Positions 42,081 through 50,552 of a DNA stretch of 50,935 bases are shown piece after piece. The notes below the pieces were generated by a model. The model was not told the origin of the DNA and did not search any database. It was given only the letters and a program-made list of their open reading frames with translations. The stretch is taken from NCBI GenBank assembly GCA_944322325.1, contig CALUOQ010000017.1, forward strand, positions 1 to 50,935. The letters run 5' to 3'. The stretch is from an uncultured Alloprevotella sp. GTDB taxonomy: Bacteria > Bacteroidota > Bacteroidia > Bacteroidales > Bacteroidaceae. The translations under genes and the position numbers were made by a program. Numbering within the stretch: position 1 is the stretch's first letter; every line of letters starts with the position of its first letter.

Positions 42081-43235
42081 ATGGTCAATCGTTTCATTTT
42101 GAATGAAGTTTCCTATTTCGGACCGGGAGCGCGCAAGCAGCTCCCGGCCGAAATGGAGCGTATGGGAGCCCGAAAAGCCCTCGTCGTAACGGACAAGGAT
42201 TTGCTCAAGTTCGGCGTGGCCGACAAAGTGCTGGACGTTCTGCGCGAAGCCGGCATCCCTTTCGACGTGTTCAGCGACCTCAAACCCAACCCCACCGTGA
42301 CCAACGTCAAAGCCGGCGTGCAGGCCTTTTCCGCGTCGGGAGCAGACATACTGGTCGCCATCGGCGGAGGTTCGTCCATGGACGTGGCCAAGGCCATCGG
42401 CATCATCACCAATAATCCCGAGTTCGCCGACGTCGTTTCCTTGGAGGGCGTGGCCAATACGAAAAAGAAATCCGTGCCCATCATTGCGCTGCCCACCACG
42501 GCCGGTACGGCTGCCGAGGTGACCATCAACTACGTCATCACGGACGAAGCCAACCAGAAAAAGATGGTTTGCGTAGACCCGAACGACATCCCGGCCGTGG
42601 CCCTCGTCGACGCCGAACTGATGTACACCCTGCCGAAAAGCCTGACGGCCGCAACGGGCATGGATGCCCTGACGCACGCCATCGAAGGCCTCATCACCAA
42701 GGGTGCGTGGGAGATGAGCGACATGTTCGAGATCAAGGCCATCGAAATGATCAACCGCTACTTGGAGACCGCCGTAAACGAGCCGACCAACGAAGAAGCG
42801 CGCAACGGCATGGCCGTGGCGCAGTACATCGCGGGCATGGCCTTCTCCAACGTCGGGCTGGGACTGGTTCACGGCATGGCCCATCCGCTCGGCGCCATTT
42901 TCGACATACCCCACGGCGTGGCCAACGCCCTGCTGCTGCCCACCGTCATGGCCTTCAACGCCCCGGCCGCGCTGGACAAATATGCCGACATCGCCAAGGC
43001 GATGAACGTCTACCGCCCCGGCATGAGCCAGGAGGAGGCTGCCGACGCCGCCGTCCGTGCCGTCAGGGAGCTGGCCGTGCGCGTAGGCATCCCGCAGCAC
43101 CTTTCGGAGCTCGGCATACAGGAGAGCGACCTCGAACGGCTGTCGCAGGCCGCACTGGCCGACGTCTGCACGCCGGGCAATCCGCGCGAAGTAACGCAGG
43201 AACAGATTTACGAACTCTACAAGCAAGTCCTATGA
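42081..43235 (+). CDS. fucO: Lactaldehyde reductase, iron-dependent alcohol dehydrogenase
   Basis: Reduces L-lactaldehyde to L-1,2-propanediol with NADH, the anaerobic end of fucose breakdown. The 384-aa group III alcohol dehydrogenase has IGGGSSMDVAKAIG for NAD binding, the LPTTAGTAAEVT segment, and metal-site residues in GMDALTHAIEG, GLVHGMAHPLGA and FDIPHGVANALLLP. Overlaps the aldolase gene by 4 bp (ATGA), so they are translationally coupled. No propanediol utilisation genes are in the window; the diol is probably excreted. Confidence 0.94.
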   Translation: MVNRFILNEVSYFGPGARKQLPAEMERMGARKALVVTDKDLLKFGVADKVLDVLREAGIPFDVFSDLKPNPTVTNVKAGVQAFSASGADILVAIGGGSSMDVAKAIGIITNNPEFADVVSLEGVANTKKKSVPIIALPTTAGTAAEVTINYVITDEANQKKMVCVDPNDIPAVALVDAELMYTLPKSLTAATGMDALTHAIEGLITKGAWEMSDMFEIKAIEMINRYLETAVNEPTNEEARNGMAVAQYIAGMAFSNVGLGLVHGMAHPLGAIFDIPHGVANALLLPTVMAFNAPAALDKYADIAKAMNVYRPGMSQEEAADAAVRAVRELAVRVGIPQHLSELGIQESDLERLSQAALADVCTPGNPREVTQEQIYELYKQVL

Positions 43236-43867
43236 TTACCGAACAGCACATCGAACAGTTTCTCGCCATGGCCCACCGCGTAGGCGACGCGGGGCTGACC
43301 ATTTGCAGCAGCGGCAACCTGTCGTGGCGTGTGGGCGACGAGGCGCTCGTATCGGGTACCGGCTCGTGGGTACCGTCCCTCCAGCGCGAGAAAGTCGCCC
43401 TGTGTCGCGTGGCAACGGGTGAGGTTCTGAATGGCGTAAAACCCTCCATGGAGAGCGGTTTCCACCTCGGCGTGCTGCGCGAGCGGCCCGACGTGGACGT
43501 CGTGCTCCACTTCCAGTCGCCCTATGCCACGGCCGTAGCCTGCATGACGGACATCCCGACGAACTTCAACGTCACCGCCGAGATACCGTGCCACGTCGGC
43601 AGCGAAATCCCCGTAATCCCCTACTTCCGCCCCGGTTCGCCCGAACTGGCCGAACACGTGAAGGAGGCCCTTCGGACGCACAACTCCTGCTTGCTGCGCA
43701 AGCACGGTCAGGTCGTCTGCGGCAAAGACTTCGACGAGGTGTTCGAACGAGCCATGTTCTTCGAAATGGCGTGTCGCATCATCGTGCAGTCCGGCGGGCG
43801 CTACGAAGTGCTGACGCCGGCCGAGATCGAGGACTTGGAGACATACATTTTGGGCAAGAAGTCATGA
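43232..43867 (+). CDS. fucA: Class II aldolase, L-fuculose-1-phosphate aldolase
   Basis: Splits L-fuculose-1-phosphate into DHAP and L-lactaldehyde. The 211-aa class II (zinc) aldolase/adducin fold shows the phosphate loop CSSGNLSWR and SGTGSW, and zinc-site histidines in VVLHFQSPYATAVA and LLRKHGQVVCG. Starts at the ATGA overlap with fucO and overlaps the kinase gene in the same way, making fucO-fucA-kinase tightly coupled. Normal length. Confidence 0.92.
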   Translation: MITEQHIEQFLAMAHRVGDAGLTICSSGNLSWRVGDEALVSGTGSWVPSLQREKVALCRVATGEVLNGVKPSMESGFHLGVLRERPDVDVVLHFQSPYATAVACMTDIPTNFNVTAEIPCHVGSEIPVIPYFRPGSPELAEHVKEALRTHNSCLLRKHGQVVCGKDFDEVFERAMFFEMACRIIVQSGGRYEVLTPAEIEDLETYILGKKS

Positions 43868-45210
43868 GCACGTTCATCGCGGTAGACTTCGGCGCCGGAA
43901 GCGGTCGCGTGATTGCCGGGCGCAACGACGGTGGCGGGCTGGTGCTCGACGAACTGCACCGCTTCCCCAACCGTCAGGTACGCATCGGCCGCCACCTTTA
44001 CTGGGACTTCCCCGCGCTCTTCGAGGAGATGAAGGAGGGACTTCGCCGGGCCGCCCGGAAATACGACGACATCGTCAGCCTCGGCATCGACACCTGGGGC
44101 GTGGACTACGGCCTGGTCGACGCCGCCGGAAACCTGATGGGCAATCCCCTCTGCTACCGCGACGAGTCGACCACGGGGATGCCGGAGGCGGTATTCCGCC
44201 GCCTGGACCTCTCCGCGCACTACGCCGAAGCCGGCATCCAGGTGATGCCCATCAACACGCTGTTCCAGCTCTGCGTACGCCGGCAGGAAAACGAAGCCTG
44301 GCTGCGCGAGGCGCGCCACCTGCTGTTCATGCCCGACCTCTTTGCCTACTACCTGACGGGCATCGCGGGCTGCGAATACAGCATCGCCTCGACCTCCGAA
44401 CTGCTCGACGCGCGGACGAAGTCGTGGAACCGCCCGCTCATACGCAAGCTCGGCCTGCCGGACCACCTGTTCGGCGACCTGCTGATGCCCGGCACCGTCC
44501 GCGGCACACTCCTGCCCGAGGTGGCCGCCGAGGTCGGTCTGCCGCCCACGGTAAAGGTCGTCACGGTCGGCTCGCACGACACCGCCAGCGCCGTCCACGC
44601 CGTCCCCTTTCGTGAGGGCAAGGAGGGCGTCAGCGCTTTCCTCAGTTCGGGTACATGGTCACTGCTGGGCGCCGTGGTGGACAAGCCCATCCTCACTGAG
44701 GAAGCCCGTCTGGCAGGATTCACCAACGAGGGCGGCACACGGGGCCGTATCCTTTTCCTGCAAAACATCACCGGGCTGTGGATTTTGCAGTGCCTCATCC
44801 GCCAGTGGGAGGCACAGGGTCTGCCGACGGACTACGACGTCCTGATTGCCGAGGCCGAAAAGGTATGCGACGCGCCGTACATCGACGTCGACGCGCCCGA
44901 CTTCCAGCACCCCGCCGACATGGCGGAGGCCATCGCCGCCTACTGCCGGCAGCGGGGACAGACCCCGCCCCGCACACAGGGCGAGTACGTACGCTGCGTC
45001 GTGCAGTCGCTGGCCGAGCGCTACCGCACCGGCATCGCGCAACTGAACGCCCTGCTCCCCCGGCCCGTCGAAGTCCTGCACATCATCGGCGGAGGCTGCC
45101 GCAACCGCCTGCTCAACCGCCTGACCGAGGAGGCCACAGGCACGACCGTCATGACCGGTCCCGTCGAGGCAACGGCCATCGGCAACTTGCAAGTGCAAAT
45201 GAATCTTTAA
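43864..45210 (+). CDS. fucK: FGGY family sugar kinase, fuculokinase by context, short C-terminus
   Basis: Phosphorylates L-fuculose to L-fuculose-1-phosphate by context. The sequence is of the RhaB (rhamnulokinase) branch: VDFGAGSGRVIAG, SLGIDTWGVDYGLVD, VGSHDTASAVHAVPF, SSGTWSLLG and IGGGCRNRLLNRLTEEATG with the ADP-binding region. The 448-aa protein ends at GPVEATAIGNLQVQMNL, about 30-40 residues earlier than I expect for RhaB-type kinases, so the last helices of the second domain are missing. No continuation is visible in another frame; a terminator follows 11 bp later. It may still be active, since the catalytic residues are upstream. Confidence 0.85.
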   Translation: MSTFIAVDFGAGSGRVIAGRNDGGGLVLDELHRFPNRQVRIGRHLYWDFPALFEEMKEGLRRAARKYDDIVSLGIDTWGVDYGLVDAAGNLMGNPLCYRDESTTGMPEAVFRRLDLSAHYAEAGIQVMPINTLFQLCVRRQENEAWLREARHLLFMPDLFAYYLTGIAGCEYSIASTSELLDARTKSWNRPLIRKLGLPDHLFGDLLMPGTVRGTLLPEVAAEVGLPPTVKVVTVGSHDTASAVHAVPFREGKEGVSAFLSSGTWSLLGAVVDKPILTEEARLAGFTNEGGTRGRILFLQNITGLWILQCLIRQWEAQGLPTDYDVLIAEAEKVCDAPYIDVDAPDFQHPADMAEAIAAYCRQRGQTPPRTQGEYVRCVVQSLAERYRTGIAQLNALLPRPVEVLHIIGGGCRNRLLNRLTEEATGTTVMTGPVEATAIGNLQVQMNL

Positions 45211-45220
45211 CCTCTGATAG

Positions 45221-45267
45221 CGGACAGTGGACGGTTGCGCACCGGCAATTGTCCGCTGTCCGTTTTT
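45221..45267 (+). terminator. Terminator of the fucI-fucO-fucA-kinase operon
   Basis: 12-bp arms 45221-45232 and 45251-45262 (one G-U type pair) followed by TTTTT at 45263-45267. Confidence 0.9.
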
Positions 45268-45315
45268 ATACAATCTCTATAAGCAAACGCTAACGCATAT
45301 CTGAAACGGATTTCG

Positions 45316-45323
45316 TACCTTTG
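45316..45323 (+). promoter_or_regulatory. -7 promoter element for fucP
   Basis: TACCTTTG, about 106 nt before the ATG at 45430; shows that fucP has its own transcript after the operon terminator. Confidence 0.65.
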
Positions 45324-45429
45324 TCCGCAACGCCGCGGCCAGCACCAGGACGCGCTGACAGCGTCCCGGACGGCAAACACCGGGACAAACAAACGGACCA
45401 AAGACGTACGAACCCAACAAAGCATACAC

Positions 45430-46776
45430 ATGAAAAAAAACAGCAAAACGCCAATTATCGGCGACGGCACTTGGGCCACCATCCTCCCCTTCATCCTCAT
45501 CACGAGCTGCTTCGCGCTGTGGGGATTTGCCAACGACATCACCAACCCCATGGTGAAAGCCTTTTCCAAGATATTCCGCATGAGCGTCACCGAGGGCGCC
45601 CTCGTCCAGGTCGCCTTCTACGGCGGCTACTTTGCCATGGCTTTTCCCGCGGCCATCTTCATCCGCAAGTATTCCTACAAGGCGGGCGTCATGCTCGGAC
45701 TGGGGCTGTACGCCCTCGGCGCTTTCCTGTTCTTCCCCGCTAAGCTGACGGGCGACTACTACCCCTTCCTGCTGGCCTACTTCATCCTGACGTGCGGCCT
45801 CTCCTTCCTCGAGACGAGCAGTAACCCCTACATCCTCTCCATGGGCTCCGAGGAAACCGCCACGCGCCGCCTCAACCTGGCGCAGGCCTTCAACCCCGTC
45901 GGCTCGCTGCTGGGCATGTACGTGGCGATGAACTACATCCAGAACCGTCTGCACCCGATGGACACGGCCGAGCGCGCCCTCCTGGGCGACGCCGAGTTCG
46001 AAGCCATGCGCGACGCCGACCTCGCCACGCTCATTGCCCCCTATCTGGCCATCGGTCTGGTGACGCTGGCCGTCCTGCTGCTCATCCGCTTTGCCCGTAT
46101 GCCGCGCAACAACGACCAGACCCATTCCCTCGACCTCGGCCCCACCCTGCGCCGCATCTTCGCCATCCCGCGCTACCGCGAGGGCGTCATCGCGCAGTTC
46201 TTCTACGTCGGGGCGCAAATCATGTGCTGGACGTTCATCATCCAGTACGGCACGCGCCTGTTCATGGCTCAGGGCATGGAGGAACAGCCCGCCGAGGTCC
46301 TCTCGCAGCAGTACAACATCGCCGCCATGGCCATCTTTTGCGTGAGTCGCTTCATCTGTACCTTCCTGCTGCGCTACCTCAACCCCGGCGTGCTGCTCCG
46401 CACGCTGGCCATCGCCGCCGGGCTGCTCACAGTCGGCGTGATTTACTTGCAGGACATCTGGGGCATGTACTGCCTGGTCGGCGTGTCGGCCTGCATGTCG
46501 CTCATGTTCCCCACCATCTACGGCATCGCCCTGCAAGGCCTCGGCGACGATGCCAAGTTCGGCGCCGCCGGCCTGATCATGGCCATTCTGGGTGGCTCGG
46601 TGCTGCCCCCGGTGCAGGCCGCCATCATCGACATGGGCGAGTGCTTCGGCATGCCCGCCGTCAACGTCTCGTTCGTCCTGCCGCTCATCTGCTTCGTCGC
46701 CGTCACCGTCTACGGCCACCGGGCCTATCGCTGCGGATGGGTGAAGTTCTCGAAAACCTCGGACAAAAAGGCCTGA
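45430..46776 (+). CDS. fucP: L-fucose:H+ symporter
   Basis: Imports L-fucose with a proton across the inner membrane. The 448-aa MFS protein has 12 predicted helices; conserved FucP features include FALWGFANDITNPMV in helix 1, the LETSSNPYILSMG segment and RRLNLAQAFNPVGS. A long leader (about 100 nt) follows its -7 box at 45316-45323. It stands apart from fucI-kinase by a terminator, so import and catabolism can be set independently. Array F and a 27-bp hairpin lie just downstream and may serve as its terminator. Confidence 0.95.
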   Translation: MKKNSKTPIIGDGTWATILPFILITSCFALWGFANDITNPMVKAFSKIFRMSVTEGALVQVAFYGGYFAMAFPAAIFIRKYSYKAGVMLGLGLYALGAFLFFPAKLTGDYYPFLLAYFILTCGLSFLETSSNPYILSMGSEETATRRLNLAQAFNPVGSLLGMYVAMNYIQNRLHPMDTAERALLGDAEFEAMRDADLATLIAPYLAIGLVTLAVLLLIRFARMPRNNDQTHSLDLGPTLRRIFAIPRYREGVIAQFFYVGAQIMCWTFIIQYGTRLFMAQGMEEQPAEVLSQQYNIAAMAIFCVSRFICTFLLRYLNPGVLLRTLAIAAGLLTVGVIYLQDIWGMYCLVGVSACMSLMFPTIYGIALQGLGDDAKFGAAGLIMAILGGSVLPPVQAAIIDMGECFGMPAVNVSFVLPLICFVAVTVYGHRAYRCGWVKFSKTSDKKA

Positions 46777-46856
46777 CCCCGCCGGATAACCGGACGCCGG
46801 CCCGGCGTACACGCCCAAAGCCCCGCGCATCCCAAAGACAGTCCCCGCGCTCAACA

Positions 46857-46940
46857 AGTGCAGCGCCCGTAAAAACGAACGCAGCGACAGGAATTTCTGT
46901 CGCTGCGTTCGTTTTTACGGGCGTCGACAAAAGATGTATA
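46857..46940. repeat. 21-bp repeat array F (3-4 units) folding into a 27-bp hairpin
   Basis: 21-bp units at 46857, 46878 and 46899, and a decayed one at 46920. Unlike the other arrays, unit order makes the left half the exact complement of the right half: 46864-46890 pairs perfectly with 46897-46923 around a 6-nt loop. It is downstream of fucP and may be used as its terminator, although no long T-tract follows. Confidence 0.88.
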
Positions 46941-47019
46941 AAACGTTGGTTTGTTTTTTTTAAACACACTGTTTGTGAAATTATTTAGCAATCTCGATAC
47001 GACGTAATGCTTTAACCTC

Positions 47020-47027
47020 TACCTTTG
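47020..47027 (+). promoter_or_regulatory. -7 promoter element for the 47058-50426 gene set
   Basis: TACCTTTG, 30 nt before the ATG at 47058. It argues against an in-frame ATG at 47025. Confidence 0.65.
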
Positions 47028-47057
47028 CCGCATAACCCATTAAATTCCAACCTGCCC

Positions 47058-47348
47058 ATGAAAAACAAGTCCTCCATATTTTCACCTTTTTCTACCCGCT
47101 TCCCGCAGGCAGCAGAAGATATGAGAGGAATACTCGTGCTCTTGGGCATCGTGCGCCACTTCGCCATGGCGCGCACCACGGTCAGCGAACTCATCGAAGC
47201 CCGCCGTACCCTCTTTGCCCATCAGGAGGAATACAGCCAAGTGCTCCGCACCCTCTATGCCGCTTACTTCGACGTCAAGGCCCTGACCCTCTACGACTTT
47301 CAGCGCCGCCGCGACGTAAGCGATGGCCTGAATTTGTATCACAATTAA
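47058..47348 (+). CDS. Hypothetical small protein (96 aa)
   Basis: Not recognised. A 96-aa soluble, helical, basic protein: KNKSSIFSPFSTRFPQAAED at the start, then a long helix-rich part (ILVLLGIVRHFAMARTTVSELIEARRTL...) with conserved-looking Arg and Tyr residues. No signal peptide. The start at 47058 is set by the -7 box at 47020-47027. First of three rightward genes, 11 bp before a secreted protein gene, so the three probably form one transcript ending at the terminator at 50451. Function unknown. Confidence 0.65.
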   Translation: MKNKSSIFSPFSTRFPQAAEDMRGILVLLGIVRHFAMARTTVSELIEARRTLFAHQEEYSQVLRTLYAAYFDVKALTLYDFQRRRDVSDGLNLYHN

Positions 47349-47359
47349 ACATACGGACT

Positions 47360-48532
47360 ATGAAAAAGTATTGTCGCCCTTTATTGGCGGGGCTTACCTT
47401 ATTCTTTGCAGCGAATCCGCTTGCTGCCCAGCCCCCTCAGCTCGTCATCGATACGTCGACGGGGTGGAAGCCCGACACGGTAAGCGTGGAGGAGATGGCC
47501 CGTCACTTCCAAGAATGGGCAGACGACATCCCCTACCGCCCAGAAGCCACGCTGGACCGCCTCCTGACGAACAAAATGCCCGCCTTCCTCGTGTACGAAG
47601 CGGACGCGGACGCGGGGCGGGACGCGTTCTTCCTGGACAGCCCGAAACTGGAGGAACTGGCCTCGGGCGGAGCGGGACCCGGCCTCCCGCCCAGCTACTG
47701 GCGCCCTCTACGCAACGAACAGGACACCCGCAAAGTGTACCTGCAATGGTACAACTCCCGGCCCGACTATGCACGGGGCATCGACCGCAAGGCGCTGGCC
47801 CGGACGATGAACGACCGGACGGACAAGGGCGTAGCCACGTGGTTCACCGGTCCCGTCTGCCTCACGGCGCGCTCGCGCAGCTACTGCCACAACCAGGTGG
47901 CCCAATATGCGAAAGTATTCGAAGTGAAGCAGGGCGAAATCGTCGGCGGGCCCTACACGCTGGAAGAGCAGCGCGGACTGTACAGCGACAGCACGGCCCA
48001 TCCGCGGCACATCGGCATCACGTACTGGGAAGAATTCTACGGCAATGACGAGCTGGCTCTCTTCGCCGACGAACTGAAACAGCAAATCGGTGCGGACACC
48101 ACCCGCCTCTTCGAGTCGGGCTTCGACTACACCTTTCTGCTCAGCACCGACGCCCGTGGAAAAGCCCATCTGCACCTACTCTGGTCCACCTTGACCGGAA
48201 AACAGCTGGAGGTCGACGCGGACAGCCTGGCGAAAGCCCCCGAATGGGTCCGCCAACTCTTTGCCAAGTCCAAAACCGACGTCACCCGCCTGACCCAGGC
48301 CGTCGAGGCCCTCCCCGCCGGGCGGTTCGGCCACTTCATCACCACGGACGGGCGCATTTTCCCTGGACGCTACCTGAAATTCAGCTACGACTTCCTCTCG
48401 AAGCGCTTCACCGTCACGGACTACCTGTTCGACGACAAGCGCCCCATACAGACGGGCAAGGACAAGCCCGAATCGACCAGCGAACGCGTCGCCCGAGAAA
48501 GAAATCTTTTGTTGAATTCACATACGGACTAA
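47360..48532 (+). CDS. Secreted protein of unknown family, paralogue of the next gene
   Basis: Not recognised. A 390-aa exported protein (signal peptide about 1-23, ending PLAAQ). The mature start VIDTSTGWKPDTVSVEEM is nearly identical to that of the following gene, and similarity continues: DADAGRDAFFLDSPKLEEL, LPPSYWRPL, TWFTGPVCLTARSRSYCHNQ and YAKVFEVKQGEIVGGPY. Two conserved cysteines (in GPVCLTA and SYCHNQ) may pair. The C-terminal half has no counterpart in the neighbour. No catalytic motif is recognised. Lies 11 bp after the small gene and 2 bp before its paralogue, consistent with a tandem duplication within one operon. Confidence 0.75.
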   Translation: MKKYCRPLLAGLTLFFAANPLAAQPPQLVIDTSTGWKPDTVSVEEMARHFQEWADDIPYRPEATLDRLLTNKMPAFLVYEADADAGRDAFFLDSPKLEELASGGAGPGLPPSYWRPLRNEQDTRKVYLQWYNSRPDYARGIDRKALARTMNDRTDKGVATWFTGPVCLTARSRSYCHNQVAQYAKVFEVKQGEIVGGPYTLEEQRGLYSDSTAHPRHIGITYWEEFYGNDELALFADELKQQIGADTTRLFESGFDYTFLLSTDARGKAHLHLLWSTLTGKQLEVDADSLAKAPEWVRQLFAKSKTDVTRLTQAVEALPAGRFGHFITTDGRIFPGRYLKFSYDFLSKRFTVTDYLFDDKRPIQTGKDKPESTSERVARERNLLLNSHTD

Positions 48533-48534
48533 CC

Positions 48535-50426
48535 ATGCACAGACACTGCATTATCCTCATTTCGCTCCTTGTTCTCCTCGCCGCGCCCCTTTCCGGCCAG
48601 CCCGCCGTCATCGACACGACAACCGGCTGGAAGCCCGACACGGTGAGCGTCGAGGAGATGAAGCAAAACTTCTACGACTGGCTCCACGGCATCCCGGCCC
48701 GGCCTGAACCTACGTCTGAACGCTTCCTGACGGACACCCCGCTGTTTCAAGTCATCGAGAGCGACGCCGATGCCCGACGCGACGAGTTCTACATGGACAG
48801 TCCGCGGCTGCGGGAACTGGCCTCGGCCATAAGTCCGAACCTGCCACCAAGTTACTGGTGGCCCCTGATGGTCAGGTCCTCCGACGGGAAAACCACTCAG
48901 ACCATCCTGCGCTGGCTCGGACCACGCGCGTACTACTCGCGCGCTGTGGACAACGCCCGGCTCGTCAAGGACATAGAGCGGCAATACGAAAACCGGGCCA
49001 CGTGGTTCAGCGGCCCCGTCTGCCTGACCGCCTCGGCGCGGCCGTACTGTAACAACTGGCTGACGCGCTACGCCAAGGTATTCGAAATCGAGCGGGGACA
49101 ATTCGCCAGCGGACCATACGAGGTGCACGACCGGCAGGGGGCCTACAGCCGGCAGACGACAAGCTCCTCACCCCTCAGCAGGACGAGTTTGGCGTCATCA
49201 TCGACAGCGAGGCCGAAATCAGCGACGAGACCATGTGGGCCATTGCCCCCACCGGCAGCAAGGCCCAAACCTACCTGCTCTTCAACAAGGCCCGGCCCGA
49301 CCTGGTGCTTTGCGCTCCCGACGGTGGCGACACACCACCTGCGCTGACCACCGCTACGGGCAAGGAAGCTGGCTTCCAGCTCGTCCACGTCACCTACGGC
49401 TACGGACTGCGCATCCCGCCCGAACTGACCTTCGACCAAAGCGAGAACTGGATAGTTACCGACCTCAACGCCACTGACCGACTAGGCTATTGGAACAGCA
49501 CCGCCGCCTGGCGCGACACGGGCTGCACCCTGCGCTTCGAGATTTACGACCCGACGGACTACACCTTCCTCACCGGACGCGCCTACCTGAACGCCGAAAA
49601 CTGCATCGACGGCTTCACGCCCGAACAGCTACAGGACGTCCGCGACTTCGTTGAGGGCGGCGACATCAATTTGGAAAGCGAAGTAGAGTACATCTGCGAA
49701 AACGAGCTCCGCTACGACACCCGCCTTACCTACACCGACGGCCACGTCTACGCCATCCTTTCCGCCTTGCCGCACTACATTCCTCGCAAAAACGTACAGA
49801 TGGGCCTCTACGTCGACAACGAGGGCACACTCGCCTGGAAAGAGTTCGACCCCAAGGACAACCGCTTCTACTTCCAGCTGCACGACCGTCAGGTGCTCCA
49901 GAACGACGAGGGCGAGGACTCCGTCGTTGCCGGGCTCTACAACCTCGGCGCCGATGTCTACGTCGCCAACGACATCGAGTACGACGAAGAGGTGACCACC
50001 ACCGAGCAGTACAGCGAGGCGGACAACCGCTTCCACCTGCGCCTGATGGAGGAAACGACCTGGCCCGGTACCAGCGAGATTATACGCCCTTACGTACCCG
50101 CAGCCTTCTACATTGAGCACGAGAAGGAATATACGTGGTCCTATGGAGGTAAAGAGCTCATCACCTTCTGTGTCAGCCTGCACGAAGGCGGCGTAGACTA
50201 CTATACCCAAGGCACAGCCACCGCCACCAGCTCCAAATTCAACAACAACAGCAACATTTTCCGCTTCAAGGACCTCGGCACGCCCGAGACCGTAGGCATC
50301 CACAGCGTGACGGCCCCGACGTCCCAGGCCGGCGCCGACCGGATCTACGACCTGAGCGGACGCCGCCTGCAAACCGAACCCACGCACGGCGTCTACATCA
50401 AGAACGGCCGGACCGTCGTGAAGTAA
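48535..50426 (+). pseudogene. Secreted paralogue broken by an apparent frameshift near 49150
   Basis: The first part (48535 to about 49150) encodes a signal peptide (ending LSGQ) and the same domain as the preceding gene (VIDTTTGWKPDTVSVEEM, PPSYWWPL, TWFSGPVCLTASARPYCNN, YAKVFEIERGQFASGPY). In that frame the sequence then turns into Ser/Thr/Pro/Arg-rich nonsense and stops at 49347. From about 49150 the next frame becomes meaningful (ADDKLLTPQQDEFGVIIDSE) and stays open to 50426, ending in DLSGRRL, then GVYIKNGRTVVK, a typical C-terminal tail of secreted Bacteroidetes proteins. One missing base would restore a protein of about 630 aa. Sequencing error, real mutation or phase variation cannot be told apart; no slippery heptamer is seen. 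Confidence 0.7.
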
Positions 50427-50450
50427 ATCGATGCGACCTCCATCTGCCAC

Positions 50451-50480
50451 GGCGCCTCGCCCCCCTGTGGGCGAGGCGCC
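50451..50480 (+). terminator. Terminator after the paralogue pair
   Basis: 12-bp perfect arms 50451-50462 and 50469-50480 around a 6-nt loop, followed by GCTTATTT. Confidence 0.8.
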
Positions 50481-50552
50481 GCTTATTTACCCCGTCACAA
50501 GACACAAGCCTGTTTCAGCCCCACCGCACGACAAGACGCGCATAAGCACGCC

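Noticed and set aside
43864-45210. Calling the kinase rhamnulokinase for rhamnose use
   Set aside because: Sequence is of the RhaB branch, but it overlaps fucA and follows fucI and fucO; no rhamnose isomerase or aldolase gene is present, so fuculokinase is the better reading.
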